Assembly: GCF_020283565.1 (NCBI RefSeq)
Contig: NC_060060.1
Coordinates: 66,077,257 to 66,141,256 of the forward strand
DNA length: 64,000 bases
Source: Trifolium pratense
Taxonomy: Eukaryota > Streptophyta > Magnoliopsida > Fabales > Fabaceae
Direction of reading: 5' to 3'
In this document: piece by piece, positions 1 to 12,214 of the stretch
How positions within the stretch are numbered: the stretch's first letter is position 1
Layout of the letters: each line of letters begins with the position of its first letter
Position numbers and translations under genes: made by a program
Notes under the pieces: generated by a model
What the model was told of the DNA's origin: nothing
Database searches by the model: none
The model's input: the letters and a program-made list of their open reading frames with translations, nothing else

Positions 1-807
1 TGGAAGTTTGATTTGATCAAAATAGTAAGAGATTTCAATCCCTTAAAAAATGGTTAGAGGTTTAATTCAGACTCTTGTATATGAAAAAATCTAGTTAAAA
101 AGAGAGAACTTACATTGTCTAACAAATTTTACGATAAAAACATCTTTTGACACAGTGAACGGCATAGTGCATTCAATTGAACCGTGTAACTTGGCAATTT
201 CATGTACAACTTATGTTGGTCTTTATATGCATTCATGGCTGAAAGTGCATGTTATCAAGGTCAAAGTTACTAAGCAAAATATTGTGTCCCTATTAATGGT
301 TGTTAACAATTGTCACAAATGCGAAGTGAAGTTATAATGACTTGAAAATGTACTACGACACTTATTTTGAAACAAAATTTTATATGCTAAAGCGACAATT
401 ATTTTGAATCGGAGAGAGTACTGATTCTGAATTTTATATCACAGCACACTAACTATTTATTCGCAAATAACAAGTTCCCATAACAACCATGCTTTCTCTG
501 TTTCTTTAACAGTCTCACAAAGTTAATGTTATGCTGGTGAACATTCTGCAGATGGGGTTCAATTTATCACAATGGTAATGTTTGTGGTAAAAACATTATT
601 GCTGTTGGCTGGGAACAGTAAATATTTCAGCTAAGATTGACTCTCAGGGCAAACAAAACAAATTTAGAAATCTAAACAGGCAAAACTTAAATAAATCATG
701 TATTGAACACAGTGCCTTGGTCAGCAATTTTCTAACATCTATTAAAGTAGATGTCCTATTCTTACAGCATACCCAACAATGCAACGAAAACATATCCTTT
801 TAAGTCA
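1..807. other. Left edge, no gene seen
   Basis: I see no coding frame with family resemblance here. The stretch lies downstream of the minus-strand mL29 stop codon at 808-810, so its right part probably holds that gene's 3' UTR and polyadenylation region. The short open frame at 155-337 has no recognisable motif and is not called. Confidence 0.5.
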
Positions 808-1569
808 TCAAAGAGTATTTATCATTTTCTTCATCTCCGCAGACCTCCTAGGATCTGGTTCATCAATTGCTCTCTCAGTAAGCACGTGCTTGATGCGGCA
901 CATTGACTTTCTCACCTGATTTCACATAAATTAAATGGACAAAAATCATTGATAGCCATGCACATTTTTTTCCCTACCCATACAAAGTTTAACATTCCAC
1001 ATTCATTTTCTCTCACAGGTTCTATACCAAACAGTGTTCACCAAACAATGATAAAAGTACCACCACTTTGATTAAACTCCCACCCACATAACTAAGGGTA
1101 ACAAATACAGAACGTGTAAAGCAGACCAGGTGTAAAAAGTGAAGAAATACCTTAGGTAAGCGCTCTGGGTTAGGAAAACGCAAATTCTGAGCATGAAGCA
1201 TTTGACGCTGAGTCATCAACATGTTCTTTTCCTTTAACAACACGTACCACAACTTTTGAAGGTCATCCCACGATTTCAGACGCAGTTCAGAAGCCTTCCA
1301 ACTCCGACCTAACAACAATGGTAAAATAATAACCAAACAAATTCATTATTAGTACTTGAAAATCAGTGAGATTTTTAATTCCTATTCTGACCGAAAAGAA
1401 CAGGTACACATTTCATACCATAGACAACTGGTTTCTCATTATCAAGGTCCCTCTCTCCCTCAAAGAACTCCTGAAGAGGGTTTCTAGCAGCAGCAGCTGT
1501 AGTGGAATAATGTTTTGATCTGGCAGCAGAAGCAAAGAATGTTCGCCCAAATGCTCTTGCCAAAAACAT
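808..1569 (-). CDS. Mitochondrial large ribosomal subunit protein uL29m (MRP-L47 type)
   Basis: This is a structural protein of the mitochondrial ribosome large subunit, nuclear-encoded and imported. Three coding exons on the minus strand, 1569-1419, 1308-1151 and 915-808, join in frame to give 138 residues. The first intron splits a Gly codon after ..PVVY (donor GTATGA, acceptor TTAG); the second falls after ..RLPK (donor GTATTT, acceptor TCAG). The first 30 or so residues are rich in Arg, Ala, Ser and Phe with no acidic residue, as expected of a mitochondrial targeting peptide. The MRP-L47 core follows: [10 protein letters not shown], then [17 protein letters not shown], then FPNPER, and it ends in [14 protein letters not shown]. 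Length fits plant homologues. The start is the first ATG of the targeting peptide, two bases after an acceptor-like TTGCAG. No disabling change was seen. The gene stands alone, with transposons upstream beyond 4.1 kb. Confidence 0.93.
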
Positions 1570-1571
1570 GG

Positions 1572-3755
1572 CTGCAATGCCAATCAGATAGATTGATTAT
1601 AGAAATGTAAGAAAGAAACTAGAAAACACAACCAATTTCATTCAAATAAAATATTTTCATACATCAGTGTTGACTAAAAGTAGTGATGTATCTATCAACA
1701 ATTCAGAAGTTGCATCATTCTGAATGTGACATTGCTAGTGAGTGGGATGAAAAGAAAATTAGAAAAAAGTGCATCTCCAGAACCGCAAACCGTAATGAGT
1801 AATGACAGAGGCTACTTCTCATTTTTCTACACCCACACATGTAGGGATTGAATTGGGATTTATAGTCATAGATTAAGTATTGGTCAGCCACCCCACTCAG
1901 CTCTAGCATACATGAGTCAATGCCAAAAAACTCACAGGGCCTTGTAAATTAGGGCCAGCCCGCTAAATTAAAAAGACAAATGGAGAACTAATGAAGAAAT
2001 GAAACTCTAAACTTGAGAAAGGCAAATATAAAACAAAACTTTATACCATAGACCTAAGTATTATTACTTTGTAACTAGTTCAGTACTATATCAGTACATA
2101 ACCCTATGACTCAAGAATAGCACCTATTTATAAACATCAGGCAAAGACAGCTTATTCAGAAAAGTCAGAAACTGATTGTGAGACAGCGTACCAAAATGAG
2201 AATAAACAATTAATTTGTAGATAATGAACAATTGACCCCATGGTTGGTAATTGGGGGGCCACAATTGTTTATCTCTTGTCAGTTATTTGTGCCTTAATGA
2301 TAGTGTCATTTAATTTGCAGCAAACATTCAAATACTCACATTAGAGTAATGTGGACATCTCTTAAAATCAAAGCAAGAGATGCATTCTTAACTAATTTAT
2401 TTTGGCTGATTGATTACAATCACCGGTCATCATGCATGTATACAGTTCTTAAAAAATGCAGAAGTAACAAATAATGTATGATAATGTAGATTAGGTGGTC
2501 CTCTGAATATATGTAATTACCTATTAACTAGATGCTACTAATTTGCTTTCCAAGTATTTGCATATCCAATTTAAAACACAAACTGCCAACCTAACTATTG
2601 TTCCAAATTGATACAAACTAGAGGTGTCAGTCACAAAAACTCAACTCCAAGGTTGTCAAGAACTAGATATGTATCCAAATATATCAGCTTTGCTTCATAA
2701 GCTTCCCATTTGCTACAAGCAAACAAAACTTGTTTAAATTTAGAAGCCAGAGAAGAAGGTACAAGCTAATGAATTTGATATTTAAAGTAAACACTAGTAT
2801 TTGTTTATTACTTAATATTTTAGATCGTAGTCACTATACTAAAAACTACTGAATAGAGAGTAAACAATCAAAACTGGATTATTTTAAAATTATAAAGGGT
2901 GGAAATATGAATAAATGATCCTAGTTTTCACTTGATTCACATTTTCTGCATATAAAGATGTAAAGCATTATATAGAGAGATAGATAGATAATCTTGTTCC
3001 TAAAGATTGCTATAAACCAATATATCATATTCCTAAAGGTGCATCTCTCAAATAAACATGAGCGTAGTATGAAAAGTTCAATTAAAACTACCAACTTTAG
3101 TGAGACATTAGAAGCAAACAACTAGCACTACTACTTCACAATGAAGTCGTGTCTAGTGTCCAACACGTGTCAATATCCAACCCCGCCATGACACTAACAC
3201 AAGTGGTTACACTTCATCACTTCCACTTTCTTGAATAATTAATGGTTTAGTAGGTGTCTATTCTACATTGTTTCATATGTAGCAAAAGGTGTTGATTTGG
3301 TTGCTTATATTCAGACTAGCGAGATATCATATCACTAAAAGGATGACATGATGGCAGCAAACCCATTCAGAAATCAACCCGAAAATGAACCAAATGCAGT
3401 TAATTTAGAGCTCTGTTGGATAAAAAAACTCATTTTTACGTCACAGCCACACAAAAGATTGCAAAAATTTCAGTCTACTCAGTCAAGATTCACATAACAG
3501 CACTTAGGAAAATTATCAAACACCTAATATGCAACAGATTAAGTGCAAAAAAAAAAAAAAAAATCATCCTAAGCCAATACATGAAATCTAAGCTTTTCAA
3601 AACAGATAAACCCACATTCACAAAACAACAAGATTCATCAACAAAAATAGACTTTGAGCAAAAATGGCTATAAATCAAAATAAGCTAAAAATGGGGTTTC
3701 CGCCATTAGAGTAACTCAATTTGAAAAATGAGAGAGAAAAATTGGATGAACTTAC
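1572..3755 (-). other. Long 5' UTR intron of the mL29 gene
   Basis: On the minus strand a consensus donor (CAA|GTAAGT, GT at 3755-3754) lies at the end of a pyrimidine-rich leader, and an acceptor (GGCATTGCAG, AG at 1573-1572) sits two bases before the mL29 ATG. This implies a first non-coding exon ending at 3756 and an intron of about 2.18 kb. No convincing coding frame occurs inside. Around 3150-3220 is a short GTGTC/CACGTG-rich segment that looks like a dispersed repeat. Splicing is inferred from sequence only. Leader introns can raise expression, but that role is not shown here. Confidence 0.65.
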
Positions 3756-3756
3756 T

Positions 3757-3960
3757 TGATTAGAAGAAGAAAATGAAAACGAAGGTTGAGATTGAAGAAG
3801 AGAAACTGTGAATGGGCTAGAATGATTGGGAGAAATTGGCCGTGAGAGACGTTTTCGCCTTACCGGCGGCTACGACAAACTCCGGTTACTTTGAGTTCAG
3901 TGGTTGGGGAAACGATGTTGGGCCTATTCAAAGAATGTGGACTGGGCTTCGGGCTAGAAA
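3757..3960 (-). promoter_or_regulatory. mL29 leader exon and proximal promoter region
   Basis: Read on the minus strand, 3756 to about 3870 is a TTCTTC/CTTCTT-rich leader typical of plant 5' UTRs. Just upstream, to about 3960, GGCCC/GGGCC words occur (AGCCCAGTCC, AGGCCCAAC), similar to the site II-like elements common at plant ribosomal and organelle-protein genes. No clear TATA box is seen. The exact transcription start is not determinable. Confidence 0.4.
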
Positions 3961-4109
3961 CCCATCTATATATTTTGTAGTCTAAATATTACTACTTAGT
4001 TTTTTAATTGTTATAATAAAAATAAAAATAAATACTAAACCATTATCAGTGTAATATCTCATGCGTGTGTTTTGAAACTATTTGTATGATGTAAAAAATA
4101 GTGATTTTC

Positions 4110-4240
4110 GTCCGCGTGAGCTTAGCTCAGTTGGTAGGGATATTACACTATATGTGCAGAGCTCGGATTTAAACTCGGGACACTCTACTTATTCACCTTT
4201 AAGGTGGATTTTCTAGCTACTAGGCTACTTGACAAAAAAA
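4110..4240 (+). mobile_element. tRNA-derived SINE, copy 1
   Basis: A tRNA-like head carries an A box (TAGCTCAGTTGGTAGG) and, about 35 bp on, a degenerate B box (GGATTTAAACTCGGGACA). The body ends TTTCTAGCTACTAGGC..TTGAC followed by an A run, the usual 3' end of legume SINEs. It is flanked by a near-perfect direct repeat, 4093-4109 and 4237-4253 (one mismatch), ending GATTTTC. This is a target-site duplication from L1-type retroposition. It is not a tRNA gene: no cloverleaf closes and the B box is degenerate. A second copy is at 47244-47396. Confidence 0.85.
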
Positions 4241-4858
4241 AATAATGATTTTCTATTGGTTGTCAGGCTAAATCCAACATACTAACATGTTTGTTAGCCT
4301 TTTTGTTTGGAAAGAATTATCACACTTAATATTATGGTCATGTGAACTCAAGCTACCACTACTCAGTATTTTATATGTTATGCCTGATTTTTGTTCTAGT
4401 ATTATTTTTAATGATAATAGGATTGTTCCTAAAAAAATATGATAATAGGATTGTTGCAGTCTATTTGGCAAAAATAGCTTATGGCTGATAAGCTAGCTGA
4501 TAGCTTATAAGTGATGGTTGATGGCGGATAGCTGATAGCTTCTAGCTTCTAGCTGATTGAAGTGTTTGATAAAATTAGCGGTTCAACTGACTGATAAATG
4601 TAAAATGACATAAAAGGACGTATTTAATTCAATAATTTTTTTATCAAATTAATACTATTTAAGATACTTAGAATTTAATATTTTAAGTTTTTTTTTTTTT
4701 TACAGTATTTTAAGTTTATTAATTCAATAAATATATCTTTCAAATATTATTATTAAACTAATTTTTATATGCTGAAAAAAAATTAAAATTATTATTTTCC
4801 TTTTAGTTGATATACTTTATGAAAAAATAACAACAAAATATATTCACAATATAGTATA

Positions 4859-5160
4859 CTCCCTCCGTCCCAAATTATAAAGGAAAATAAAAAAATCACA
4901 CTTATTAAGAAAAAGTAAAACATGAGAATTTGAAGTATGTTTTTGTGGGTTTTCCTTGGAATAAGTTGCATAGGAAGATGTAAAAAGAATTTTTATTGGT
5001 TGTTGTTTATTGAGAAAATGAGAGAGAGAAGAAATTAAATGAAATTTGCATTTAATTTTATGAAAATAAGAAAAAATTATTTTTGAAAATTATTTTTTCT
5101 CTTATAATTTGGGACAAAAAAAGAAAGGGGTTTTTTCCTTATAATTTGGGACAGAGGGAG
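4859..5160. mobile_element. Stowaway-like (Tc1/mariner type) MITE, copy 1
   Basis: A 302-bp element opens CTCCCTCCGTCCCAAATTAT and closes with its near-exact inverse (..ATAATTTGGGACAGAGGGAG). It is flanked by TA on both sides (4857-4858, 5161-5162), the hallmark duplication of Stowaway elements. It has no coding capacity. Two further elements with CTCCCTCC ends are at 15039-15329 and 17588-17886; the last has the same GTCCCAAATTATAA terminus. Confidence 0.88.
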
Positions 5161-5571
5161 TAATGGTTAATTATAGTAAGATACGTTGTTTAAAAAAAAA
5201 ATCATAGTAAGGTACGTACCTATGAATTGATAAAAAAAAATAAAAAATGCTTTAGCCTTCATATTTAAAAATAGATAATAAGACAACATTAAAACATACT
5301 ATATGTGATTTTAAAAGAAGCAACGTTAAAACATGCATTTACTTATTTTATTTTAAATTCTAATGATAATAAATTATAAAGGGTAAATATGGATTTTAGT
5401 TAAAATAATAAGGGTAAAAGAGAAAGAAAAAATGAAAAGCTAGAAGCTACAAGCTCTTAGAAGCTACTTGAAATAGAAGCTATAAGTCAGTAAAATAAGC
5501 TAAAATCTCTTTCTGAAAAGACTGTAAGCAAACAGGTCTTTTAACTTATAAGTCATAAGGCAAAAACTAAA

Positions 5572-5746
5572 GGGTCATGCTAACCGGTGCCCCCGGGGCA
5601 CTGGTTAAGAAAACCAAAAAAAGAAAGTTTTGAATAGAAAATAACACTATTTAAATTTTTGAGAAGTTGACTGCACAAACTCCAATGCAAAATTACTATT
5701 TTTGCTCCCTTAATCAGTGCCCCGGGAGCACTGTTTAACATTTTCC
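5572..5746. mobile_element. 175-bp MITE of Mutator type, copy 1
   Basis: The element opens GGGTCATGCTAACCGGTGCC and closes ..GGGAGCACTGTTTAACATTTTCC, an imperfect inverted repeat with CCCGGGG-rich hairpin ends. A perfect 9-bp direct repeat AAAACTAAA flanks it (5563-5571, 5747-5755). The 9-bp duplication points to Mutator-like mobilisation. A copy of exactly the same length, in the opposite orientation, is at 18105-18279 with its own 9-bp duplication. Confidence 0.85.
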
Positions 5747-6337
5747 AAAACTAAAAGCTAGCTTGTTTGGCTTGACAAACAGACCCTTAGCTTTCTTTGT
5801 AGGTTTTTTTTGAGGGATAACCCTATTTTCATCATAAAAACTCTTATATGCGAGTTTTTTTTTTAATAAAAGATTTGCGAGGATTTTGTAGTATATATAA
5901 AATGAAGAATTACAATATTTAGATGGTAAGACAGAAACTATTTCCAAAATGTTCATTGGTGAATGAGTTTTCTCCAAAAAAAAAAAAAATCGTGTTAAAA
6001 TATGTACCATTAAAGTTTTAGACAAAACCTATAGACAGTTCTTATTACCTACTGTTTATACTATTTTTTAAATCAAAAATAGATAATATTATGTTTCTTT
6101 ATTAAAAGAGCAATGTGTATCCTTTTTTAAAAATAAAAGTTAGGCTTTAATGCAGTTTTGATCCCCCTATTTTGAAAAACCTGAACTTTTGATCCCCCTA
6201 TTTTAAAACTCAGCACTTTTGATCCCCCTATTTTAGTTTTTTGTTAGTTTTAGTCCCCCACCTCAATTTGGTCAAACTTTTGCTAATGTGTCATGCTCAC
6301 TAATGACGTGGCATTGTACATGTGGACAAACAATTTC

Positions 6338-8277
6338 CCCCATATTGATTTATCTAGAATATCAATAGGAATATACATAACTGAATCGGGAAACATTAAA
6401 ATTACAGAATAACTTTTGTCCGACATAGTACAATTACAAGATAATTTGCTAGACAATACATAATCTTGACAAAATCCTGAATAAACTGTCATAATGTACA
6501 ACCTATAATATATTATACATCAGAGCGAAATAGAATGCATAACAATCAGGATCAAGCCTTGAGTCATCTTCTATAATAATCTAACAGGTGAATGCTACGA
6601 AGTTTCCATAAACAGCGTCTTTACTTCAATCCTCTTGAAAATCCATTTATCATGCTCAACCTGTTACCTATAATCAATAAATCGTGGGTTGAGACTACTA
6701 AGCCTCAGTGAGCTCCTGCTACCCCAACTACGGTGGTGACTACACCGAGGGCTCGTACATAAATCAGTTGATCATTAAAATAACTCTGTAATCGTGGAAT
6801 TTAGACACTTGTTGTTTTTATAAAATACTATTCGTGACGGAGGGTTTTTAGTTAAATTAAATTAGTTGACATATCCTCCATCCTTAACTCAAAAGAATAA
6901 TGGTCTCAGGTTGCATCGATTCATAAGAGTTGTGCACCGGTTCATGTACTCAGTTTGTTACAGAAATAGTTATTGTTACAAAAATAGTTATTCTGGGTTC
7001 CATGCTCCCGTGCAAACTGTCTATGCACCGATTCAAACTCTGTCCAGGCCATGTTTGAGTCACTCATACCGGGTATGCACCGATTCACACGTTTTCCATG
7101 TTTTTATAAAACACATACTGAAGCCTATGCACCGGTTCAAGCATAGCTTGCACCGATTCATAGACTCAGAATACACATTTTCTAAGCTCTGGAAAACATA
7201 TGCATCGATTCATAGCTGTATAAACCGACTCAAACACGCAACCTGTAACATCCAGCAGCACTTACCATTCCAAAACAGTATACATATCAATCATTTTATG
7301 CTAAATTCCACGAATTAACAACATTCCAAACATGTAGGGCATATTCAATTCATTAATTAAGTCATTTCATGAGTTCTCCCTAATTAGTCCCTAAAACTTA
7401 AGTTAACATGCATAGTTGGATTTTGGGGAAAACTAATAAGGCTACTCTATTAAGTGAGAGTTTTCCTAAAGGAACCCACCTGAACATGACGTTTGAATCG
7501 TGCTAACAACATATTCGGAGCTAGTTGAAAAACAGAATTTGCAGCCACAACACTCTAAACCCGTAGCCCAAAGTTCTGCATCAGACCTCGAACTTCAAAT
7601 GCTTCTCCCGAATTCATCACTGCTTAGAAATCCATGAAACTGGCGTCAAATCGACCGGAATTTCGTTAGCTTACCACAGAATCAAGCGGGATCTCAAACG
7701 GAGTTACGAGGAGTGAGAATTTACCTTTTTAGTGGAGGTCTGTCCAGATTACGGGTTTAACCCAAATTCTTCCAATTTCTTATTGTACTTTCAATTCTTG
7801 GCTCAATCACCACAGCCCATTATTTGTAGACAAAAAGCATGCATCACAAACCCATATCAGAATTGGGGCTAGAGAGAAAGGGCTTGAAATTGAGAGAAAT
7901 AGATGGAGGATTGGAGAAAAGCTTACCTTACAATAAAGCCCAAGACCTAAACCTTTTTAGTGGAGGTCTGTCCAGATTACGGGTTTAACCCAAATTCTTC
8001 CAATTTCTTATTGTACTTTCAATTCTTGGCTCAATCACCACAGCCCATTATTTGTAGACAAAAAGCATGCATCACAAACCCATATCAGAATTGGGGCTAG
8101 AGAGAAAGGGCTTGAAATTGAGAGAAATAGATGGAGGATTGGAGAAAAGCTTACCTTACAATAAAGCCCAAGACCTAATTAAGGATTTCAATTATGTGTT
8201 TGCATGCAAGATTTGGAATGAAAGGATTTGTGCTTATTGCTTGAGAATGATGAGGAACATGAGAAGGAGAGTGAGAG

Positions 8278-8316
<39 letters not shown>

Positions 8317-8530
8317 CTGATCTTTGGTTATCAGTAAATGAAAATGAAAGTGTGAGGGTAAGTTGTTCATTTGCATATAAGTGAGGTGTAGGGTCCACCT
8401 CTATGACTAAGGCTTCTCATTGGTTTCACTTGTATCTCACATAATCTTACTTGGTCAATTATTTATCCAATTAATCACAATAACCTTCATTAATTAATAT
8501 TACTTCTATTAATTAAAGTCAGATGTTACA
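6338..8530 (-). repeat. Inverted gypsy LTR (left arm), minus orientation
   Basis: On the minus strand this begins TGTAACATCTGAC directly after a purine-rich tract (AAGGGGGGTAGAT at 8531 and up, read inversely), the normal polypurine-tract/3' LTR junction. It is the mirror image of 9936-12212. Differences from that copy: a loss of about 400 bp corresponding to roughly 11362-11757, an extra 228-bp tandem duplication at 7723-8178, a segment at about 7636-7722 absent from the right copy, and loss of the last bases of the LTR at 6338. A GA microsatellite lies at about 8284-8313. The 150-codon open frame at 6866-7318 is LTR sequence, not a gene. Confidence 0.78.
7723..8178. repeat. 228-bp tandem duplication inside the left LTR
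   Basis: Two head-to-tail copies, 7723-7950 and 7951-8178, each start ACCTTTTTAGTGGAGGTC and end CAAGACCTAA. The mirror LTR on the right has only one copy, so the duplication arose after the palindrome formed, or in only one parental LTR. Confidence 0.88.
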
Positions 8531-9935
8531 ATCTACCCCCCTTAAAAGAATTTCGTCCTTGAAATTCGGAAAACCAACTGATCAAGAGAATAAATTGTTC
8601 GTGTCTTAACTTGATTTTTCAGGTCTCTTCTCATACTCGACTACATAATTCATCTTATGAAGTTGTTGGTTGCAATGTTTCGACTAAAATGATCGTTAAC
8701 ATTCTTCCCGTCATTATTCCTCAATCACTCCATTTTGATTTTTACTTGCTATACAAATACTGGTGTAACATTCCTCCTATTCCAACTCATCAAAACCATA
8801 CTGTATTTCACATCTCTAACCAAAATCCGTCAATTCATGGAAGTACACTGATGAAGAAGAGATGTGGAGGCATTTATGAAGCGAAGAGTTTTGGGATGTG
8901 CGAGTTAGCTGAGAATGATTCAGATTGTCGTGTAGACCCTTAAGGTTCAAGAGAATGAAGCATGTAGGTGGTGATGTGACCGACGTTAGAGGTGGTGTAG
9001 AATTGAACTGAGATGTCACAATATGGAAGAAGTAATTAGGTGTAAGATGGAATGACTATTAGTTTGCCTAGTAGAACAATCTTGAGGGAGCAAGTAGAGC
9101 AAAATACAATGCAGAGGAAAATAAGCAGACAATCATTCAAGATTAAGCCACTAAATGTCGAGACATATGATGCGTCCAATTTACTATCGAAGATTTAATG
9201 GTGTAAGAGAATTCGGAAATTAAGCTATAATAAAGCTGATAGAAGATTAGTTTGGTGCATTTCGAGATAAGAGTACGCAACAAAAGGGTAAATTAGAGTT
9301 GTATAGTTGTCGATGTCCTGAGGGTTGAAGTACAAGGGAATGGATGACTGTAAGTTGCCTTAGAGCATGTTGCGAGCGAAGCGCACACGTGTCTGACACT
9401 AACTTCCCGAACCATAAAAACCCGGATTCATGCTAAGTTGACAATCTGTCAACAGAAATTGCAAGGCGATATAAAACTCAATGTAGTTAAACCGGCGGTA
9501 TCAGCAATATAATTGGAAACTCCGAGTAGTCAACATGTAAGCTAACCTATCAATGGGGATAATTTAAACGAGATATTGGGATTAGAGAAAACTGGAACTG
9601 GTTAAGAACCGTAATGGCGCAAGCGAGGTGAATTGACGGATTTTGGTTAGAGATGTGAAATACAGTATGGTTTTGATGAGTTGGAATAGGAGGAATGTTA
9701 CACCAGTATTTGTATAGCAAGTAAAAATCAAAATGGAGTGATTGAGGAATAATGACGGGAAGAATGTTAACGATCATTTTAGTCGAAACATTGCAACCAA
9801 CAACTTCATAAGATGAATTATGTAGTCGAGTATGAGAAGAGACCTGAAAAATCAAGTTAAGACACGAACAATTTATTCTCTTGATCAGTTGGTTTTCCGA
9901 ATTTCGAGGACGAAATTCTTTTAAGGGGGGTAGAT
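8531..9935. repeat. Inverted 307-bp gypsy 3' ends around a 791-bp centre
   Basis: 8531-8837 and 9629-9935 are mirror copies of the end of a gypsy internal region. Next to each LTR, read outward, is a frame ending FRGRNSFKGG followed by the polypurine tract, the usual tail of Ty3/gypsy pol in plants. Between the arms (8838-9628) is unique sequence with no clear domain; it contains scattered short frames only. No protease, reverse transcriptase or integrase remains, so this is a non-coding remnant. Confidence 0.7.
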
Positions 9936-12212
9936 TGTAACATCTGACTTTAATTAATAGAAGTAATATTAATTAATGAAGGTTATTGTGATTAATTGGA
10001 TAAATAATTGACCAAGTAAGATTATGTGAGATACAAGTGAAACCAATGAGAAGCCTTAGTCATAGAGGTGGACCCTACACCTCACTTATATGCAAATGAA
10101 CAACTTACCCTCACACTTTCATTTTCATTTACTGATAACCAAAGATCAGAAGCTCTCTCTCTCTCTCTCTCTCTCTCGTGAACTCTCACTCTCCTTCTCA
10201 TGTTCCTCATCATTCTCAAGCAATAAGCACAAATCCTTTCATTCCAAATCTTGCATGCAAACACATAATTGAAATCCTTAATTAGGTCTTGGGCTTTATT
10301 GTAAGGTAAGCTTTTCTCCAATCCTCCATCTATTTCTCTCAATTTCAAGCCCTTTCTCTCTAGCCCCAATTCTGATATGGGTTTGTGATGCATGCTTTTT
10401 GTCTACAAATAATGGGCTGTGGTGATTGAGCCAAGAATTGAAAGTACAATAAGAAATTGGAAGAATTTGGGTTAAACCCGTAATCTGGACAGACCTCCAC
10501 TAAAAAGTTTCATGGATTTCTAAGCAGTGATGAATTCGGGAGAAGCATTTGAAGTTCGAGGTCTGATGCAGAACTTTGGGCTACGGGTTTAGAGTGTTGT
10601 GGCTGCAAATTCTGTTTTTCAACTAGCTCCGAATATGTTGTTAACACGATTCAAACGTCATGTTCAGGTGGGTTCCTTTAGGAAAACTCTCACTTAATAG
10701 AGTAGCCTTATTAGTTTTCCCCAAAATCCAACTATGCATGTTAACTTAAGTTTTAGGGACTAATTAGGGAGAACTCATGAAATGACTTAATTAATGAATT
10801 GAATATGCCCTACATGTTTGGAATGTTGTTAATTCGTGGAATTTAGCATAAAATGATTGATATGTATACTGTTTTGGAATGGTAAGTGCTGCTGGATGTT
10901 ACAGGTTGCGTGTTTGAGTCGGTTTATACAGCTATGAATCGATGCATATGTTTTCCAGAGCTTAGAAAATGTGTGTTCTGAGTCTATGAATCGGTGCAAG
11001 CTATGCTTGAACCGGTGCATAGGCTTCAGTATGTGTTTTATAAAAACATGGAAAACGTGTGAATCGGTGCATACCCGGTATGAGTGACTCAAACATGGCC
11101 TGGACAGAGTTTGAATCGGTGCATAGACAGTTTGCACGGGAGCATGGAACCCAGAATAACTATTTTTGTAACAATAACTATTTCTGTAACAAACTGAGTA
11201 CATGAACCGGTGCACAACTCTTATGAATCGATGCAACCTGAGACCATTATTCTTTTGAGTTAAGGATGGAGGATATGTCAACTAATTTAATTTAACTAAA
11301 AACCCTCCGTCACGAATAGTATTTTATAAAAACAACAAGTGTCTAAATTCCACGATTACAGACTTTCTACATGTTTAAAATCAGTACACTTAGGAATTTA
11401 ATCAGGATGATCATAATAGTTAGAAATATTCCCGGGAAGGGTTGATGGGCAGGTTACTGCAATTTAGATTCTTAAGACAGTCGATCAGATTATGGTGGTT
11501 GATCCCGAACCACAGTTTTATCTAGCCTTTGGCTATGAGTCTAGCTTTTGCTACGAGGGATTCTTCACTTTTAGTGGGAATCAAGTTATTTAAGTTGTGA
11601 GCTGAGGTGGTTCTCTGATCTACATTTAATATCAGAAACTACAGTCAGGCCTTCGAGACCCGCTCACCTCGAAGTGTCCATGAGTTATAAAATTAATAAA
11701 GATAATAAATTTTGTGATACACCTTTATTTATGTTTAAGCTATTCAATTATGAATATGAGTTATTTTAATGATCAACTGATTTATGTACGAGCCCTCGGT
11801 GTAGTCACCACCGTAGTTGGGGTAGCAGGAGCTCACTGAGGCTTAGTAGTCTCAACCCACGATTTATTGATTATAGGTAACAGGTTGAGCATGATAAATG
11901 GATTTTCAAGAGGATTGAAGTAAAGACGCTGTTTATGGAAACTTCGTAGCATTCACCTGTTAGATTATTATAGAAGATGACTCAAGGCTTGATCCTGATT
12001 GTTATGCATTCTATTTCGCTCTGATGTATAATATATTATAGGTTGTACATTATGACAGTTTATTCAGGATTTTGTCAAGATTATGTATTGTCTAGCAAAT
12101 TATCTTGTAATTGTACTATGTCGGACAAAAGTTATTCTGTAATTTTAATGTTTCCCGATTCAGTTATGTATATTCCTATTGATATTCTAGATAAATCAAT
12201 ATGGGTGTTATA
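9936..12212 (+). repeat. Gypsy LTR (right arm), plus orientation
   Basis: A 2,277-bp LTR begins TGTAACATCTGAC after the polypurine tract AAGGGGGGTAGAT and ends GGGTGTTATA. This is a legume-style gypsy LTR of the TGTAACA..GTTAYA class. It holds a GA/CT microsatellite near 10152-10178 and a cluster of TGCACCGATTCA-like words on the inverse strand at about 10925-11230. It is the more complete of the two inverted LTRs, since it retains about 400 bp (11362-11757) lost from the left one. Its outer end abuts the helicase fragment. Confidence 0.78.
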
Positions 12213-12214
12213 AT

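Larger units (their letters stand above)
4456..5790. mobile_element. Non-autonomous hAT-like element with nested MITEs
   Basis: The left end reads CAGTCTATTTGGCAAA and the right end, reverse-complemented, reads AGGGTCTGTTTGTCAAG: an imperfect terminal inverted repeat of the GTCTGTTTGG type common in plant hAT MITEs. Both subterminal zones are crowded with AGCTGATAGCT/AGCTTATAAG/AGAAGCTA words in opposite orientation, resembling subterminal transposase-binding motifs. There is no coding capacity. The element was hit later by a Stowaway-type MITE (4859-5160) and a MULE-type MITE (5572-5746). A clean 8-bp target duplication was not found, so the exact ends are uncertain. Confidence 0.45.

Noticed and set aside
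4120..4195. tRNA gene
   Set aside because: A and B boxes are present, but no acceptor or anticodon stems close and a SINE tail with target duplication follows.
6866..7318. 150-codon frame, and its mirror at 10829-11281
   Set aside because: Both lie inside the inverted gypsy LTRs and owe their length to repeated 12-mers. No domain is present.
8067..8384. 105-codon Arg/Glu-rich frame and its mirror at 10082-10393
   Set aside because: Arg-Glu runs come from a GA microsatellite in the LTR.
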